64,000 nucleotides of DNA from Steroidobacter denitrificans. Its GTDB lineage: Bacteria > Pseudomonadota > Gammaproteobacteria > Steroidobacterales > Steroidobacteraceae. The stretch covers positions 2,196,001 through 2,260,000 of the forward strand of contig NZ_CP011971.1 in NCBI RefSeq assembly GCF_001579945.1. Direction: 5' to 3'. Below are positions 59,386-64,000 of this stretch, one piece after another; the first letter of the stretch is position 1; each line of letters starts with the position of its first letter. Both the position numbers and the translations under genes were made by a program. A model generated the notes under the pieces. The model did no database searches, was not told the DNA's origin, and saw nothing but the letters and a program-made list of their open reading frames with translations.

Positions 59386-59488
59386 ATATCGACTCACACG
59401 CTCACCCCGTGCCTTCAACCTCCCTGGCGGCGGTGGCAAGGAGCGGGGGCGGATCGTTGCGATCCGCCCCTCATCACCCGAACTTGAA

Positions 59489-61720
<2,232 letters not shown>

Positions 61721-61796
61721 TTATCGCAACGCCCAGGTGCTGTCTGCGCGAATTTCACCTGCGGATTAAGGGATGGCACGTGGGGGATGGCACGTG

Positions 61797-61815
61797 GGGG
61801 GATGGCGCATCCCCC
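61797..61815. terminator. G/C hairpin between cysS and nirS
   Basis: GGGGGATG (61797-61804) and CATCCCCC (61808-61815) form a perfect 8-bp stem with a GCG loop, just beyond the cysS stop at 61823. No T-run follows on the minus strand. The left arm is the last unit of a short direct repeat, GGGATGGCACGTGG, in two copies (about 61769-61796). Confidence 0.4.
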
Positions 61816-61822
61816 TTCGGAG

Positions 61823-63439
61823 CTAATCCCTGCGCCAGCGAGTCGTACCGTCGGGTCTGTCCTCCAGGGAGATGCCGGCCTGCGCCAGCTCATCCCGAAT
61901 CCGGTCGGAAGCCTTGAAATCGCGCGCTGCGCGGGCGGCACGGCGCGCCTCGATCGAGCGCTCGATATCCTCGGCACCGAGCGGCGAGACCATGCGCGCG
62001 CCGGTCAGATCATCTGTTTCCCTGATGGCGACATCCGGCGCTCCCTCACTCGCTACCGCCTGGACCGTCTTTCCACCGTCCGCCTTTTCCTGATATCCCT
62101 TTACCGGGTCGGTCTTTCCCGGATCGGTTTTTTCTGCACCCGTCTCTTCCGGATCGGCCTTTCCTGGGATCTTTTTTGCCGGGATCGCCGTTGCCGGTAT
62201 CTTCGCAGGTATCGATCTGGATTTATGCAGGAACACCTCGGGCGGCAACTGCAATACACCCAGCACACCGGCGAGACGCTTCAGTTCCGCGGCAAGCGCA
62301 CCGGCGGTGGCGGTCTCGCCTGCGCTCTTGGCCCGATTGATCCGGGTCGCCAGCGTCTGCAATGCCGCCAGCGCCTCCGGCGTATTGAAATCATCGTCCA
62401 TCGCCGCCTCGAACGCCCGCGTCGCCTCGCCAGGCTCATGGCTGGGAGCGGGTTCGACATCGCGCAAGGCGGTATACAGACGCACCATTGCCGCATCCGC
62501 CTGCTCGATCTGGGACAAGGAATAATTCACCGGTCCGCGATACTGGCTGGACAGCAGGAAAAAACGCAGCACTTCGGGATCGCGCACGTAGCCGGAATCC
62601 AACACATCACGAATACGAAAAAAATTGCCCAGCGACTTGGACATTTTTTCGTCATCGACATTGACGAAACCGTTATGCATCCAGAAATTCGCGAAGTCCT
62701 CCCCCGTGGCGGCGCAGGACTGGGCGATTTCGTTTTCATGATGCGGGAATTTCAGATCCATGCCGCCGCCGTGGATATCGAACCGCGGTCCCAGCAGGTC
62801 CAGCGACATGGCCGAGCATTCGATATGCCAGCCGGGCCGGCCCTTTCCCCAGGGCGAGTCCCACGCCGGCTCACCGGGCTTGGCCTGTTTCCACAAGACA
62901 AAATCCAGCGGATCGCGCTTGGCCTCGTCGACCGCCACGCGCGCACCCGCACGCAAATCGTCGAGCTGGCGGCCCGACAACCGCCCGTAGGGCTCGAATG
63001 CCGCAACCGAATACATGACATCGCCGTTCGACGCCACGTAGGCGTAGCCCTTGTCGATGAGCCGGCGGATCATCTCGATGATGCCCGGCACATGTTCGGT
63101 GGCTCGAGGCTCGTGATCAGGACGCAGGATGCCCAGACGATCGTAATCCTCGTGCATGGCGGCAATGAAGCGGGCGGTCAGCGCCGTCACGTTCTCGCCG
63201 TTCTCAGCCGCGCGCTGGATGATCTTGTCATCGATGTCGGTGATATTGCGCACGAATATCACCTTGTAGCCACGATAGCTCAAGTAGCGGCGCACCACGT
63301 CGAAGGCGATCTTGGAGCGTGCATGGCCGATATGGCAGAAGTCATAGACCGTATCGCCGCACACATACATGCGCACGATGCCCGGTTCCAGCGGACGAAA
63401 CGTTTCCTTGCGGCCGGTATAGGAATTGAATATCTGCAT
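61823..63439 (-). CDS. cysS: Cysteinyl-tRNA synthetase with low-complexity insertion
   Basis: 538 aa from ATG 63439. The family-typical [17 protein letters not shown] begins there; a longer frame to 63556 has no similarity. HIGH motif at residues 36-39, KMSKS at 265-269 and zinc ligands Cys27, Cys208, His233 and Glu237 are all intact, so it is active. Between LPPEVFLHK and [17 protein letters not shown] there is an extra stretch of about 80 residues (407-486) rich in Pro, Lys, Asp and Ala, with GKTDP and GKADP repeats. It replaces the short loop other CysRS proteins have here. The insertion lies after the DALR domain, away from the catalytic core. Confidence 0.95.
   Translation of the reverse strand: MQIFNSYTGRKETFRPLEPGIVRMYVCGDTVYDFCHIGHARSKIAFDVVRRYLSYRGYKVIFVRNITDIDDKIIQRAAENGENVTALTARFIAAMHEDYDRLGILRPDHEPRATEHVPGIIEMIRRLIDKGYAYVASNGDVMYSVAAFEPYGRLSGRQLDDLRAGARVAVDEAKRDPLDFVLWKQAKPGEPAWDSPWGKGRPGWHIECSAMSLDLLGPRFDIHGGGMDLKFPHHENEIAQSCAATGEDFANFWMHNGFVNVDDEKMSKSLGNFFRIRDVLDSGYVRDPEVLRFFLLSSQYRGPVNYSLSQIEQADAAMVRLYTALRDVEPAPSHEPGEATRAFEAAMDDDFNTPEALAALQTLATRINRAKSAGETATAGALAAELKRLAGVLGVLQLPPEVFLHKSRSIPAKIPATAIPAKKIPGKADPEETGAEKTDPGKTDPVKGYQEKADGGKTVQAVASEGAPDVAIRETDDLTGARMVSPLGAEDIERSIEARRAARAARDFKASDRIRDELAQAGISLEDRPDGTTRWRRD
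61982..62221. repeat. Degenerate repeats in the cysS insertion
   Basis: A run of imperfect copies of TTTCCCGGATCGG-like sequence on the plus strand, clearest at 62100-62185, encodes the PGK(A/T)DP-type repeats of the cysS insertion on the minus strand. Confidence 0.6.
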
Positions 63440-63586
63440 GAGACTCTTATGACTGCTTGCCGCGGGCCGTTCGCACCGCGGATCGTTCTTGCGGACCTGT
63501 CGTGACGCCGCCTTGACTCGCCATTGGCCTTGATTCGCCGTTGTTTGACTCGTCATTAGATCGCGGCACGCACCGGCCGCGCCGTA

Positions 63587-64000
63587 TCACCCGCCGGCAC
63601 CCGCCCGCTGCATCGCCGCAGCGAGACGAGTCTGCACTTCTTCATCCGGCACCAGCGACAACAATCCCGCCAGTTCCGGACCATGAGTCGCGCCGGTGAG
63701 CGCAGCGCGTAGCGGCATGAACAGCGCGGGCCCCTTGCGGCCGCTGGCCTGTCCCAGCTCGCGCAGCCGTTGCTTGAACTCCAGTCCCGGCCGGGCGAAG
63801 ACCTGTGCGGCCATGGCATAGAATGCTTCGCCGGCCGCCTCGATCGCCGCCACGGCGTCCGGCATGAAGTTCGTGAGCCGCCCAAAAGCCACCTCCGCCC
63901 AGGGCTGGGCATCCCGGGCGAATTCGACATTCGGCCGCACGGCGGCGGCGAACGCGGCGGCGCGCGGCGCCTCCAGACCGGGCGGCAGAAAGGCGCCGAT
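63587..64000 (-). CDS. gltX: Glutamyl-tRNA synthetase, C-terminal part
   Basis: The gene continues past the right edge; the frame stays open to base 64000. The 137 residues seen are the C-terminal anticodon-binding domain: [66 protein letters not shown] and [18 protein letters not shown], which match bacterial GluRS ends. The gltX-cysS order with a gap of about 150 bases is common in gammaproteobacteria, so the two may share a transcript. Confidence 0.9.
   Translation of the reverse strand: MGAFLPPGLEAPRAAAFAAAVRPNVEFARDAQPWAEVAFGRLTNFMPDAVAAIEAAGEAFYAMAAQVFARPGLEFKQRLRELGQASGRKGPALFMPLRAALTGATHGPELAGLLSLVPDEEVQTRLAAAMQRAGAGG

Overview
The window looks like chromosome from a high-GC denitrifying gammaproteobacterium. 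The evidence is a gltX-cysS pair, a cytochrome cd1 nitrite reductase, CopA, bacterioferritin with its ferredoxin, and a full exosortase-A (XrtA/PEP-CTERM) exopolysaccharide locus. A Steroidobacter-like organism would fit, but that is inference from gene content. No insertion sequence, CRISPR array or rRNA was seen.

Layout. (1) 1-4.6 kb: the tail of an ABC exporter, a lipoprotein glycoside hydrolase with an Ig-like domain, and a secreted protein of four internal repeats. The repeat protein has a near-consensus sigma-54 promoter with two palindromes further upstream. (2) 4.6-16.3 kb: glycan assembly genes, comprising an LpxL-like acyltransferase, a C-methyltransferase, five glycosyltransferases, a polysaccharide pyruvyl transferase and an XrtA-type asparagine synthase. 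(3) 15.3-27.4 kb: a block of clearly lower GC holding more glycosyltransferases, a GNAT/FemAB-like protein, a secreted TIG-domain protein, an O-antigen-ligase-type polymerase, a NodB deacetylase and a CapK-like adenylate-forming enzyme. Its right border falls inside a glycosyltransferase gene. (4) 26.6-44.4 kb, all minus strand: the conserved XrtA core. Transcribed in order, this is priming sugar transferase, PrsK kinase, PrsR sigma-54 activator, XrtA fused to EpsI, PrsT, Wza-like export protein, chain-length protein, tyrosine kinase, outer-membrane beta-barrel protein, deacetylase, GT2 and GT4. Together these would prime, assemble, polymerise, length-control and export an exopolysaccharide, with PrsK/PrsR as regulators. 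No PEP-CTERM cargo protein is present here.

(5) 44.6-50.9 kb: iron storage (bfd-bfr) behind a Fur-like box, a frameshifted Ig-like lipoprotein, tRNA-Ala and tRNA-Glu, a toxin-antitoxin pair, a sodium:alanine symporter, and two coenzyme F420 genes (cofC, npdG), unusual for a proteobacterium. (6) 50.8-56.9 kb: copA behind a CueR-like operator, a 7-bp tandem repeat, an orphan HigA-type antitoxin, a three-gene module (excisionase-like HTH, AlbA/Schlafen-GHKL protein, ParA-type ATPase) and three tRNA genes (His, Arg, Pro). (7) 57.1-64 kb: a TonB-dependent heme/protein-receptor-like gene, nirS with an extra N-terminal cytochrome c domain, cysS with a low-complexity insertion, and the 3' end of gltX.

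The strongest candidates for new biology are the PrsR/sigma-54-type control region of the four-repeat secreted protein, the HTH/AlbA/ParA module, the F420 gene pair and the di-cytochrome NirS.
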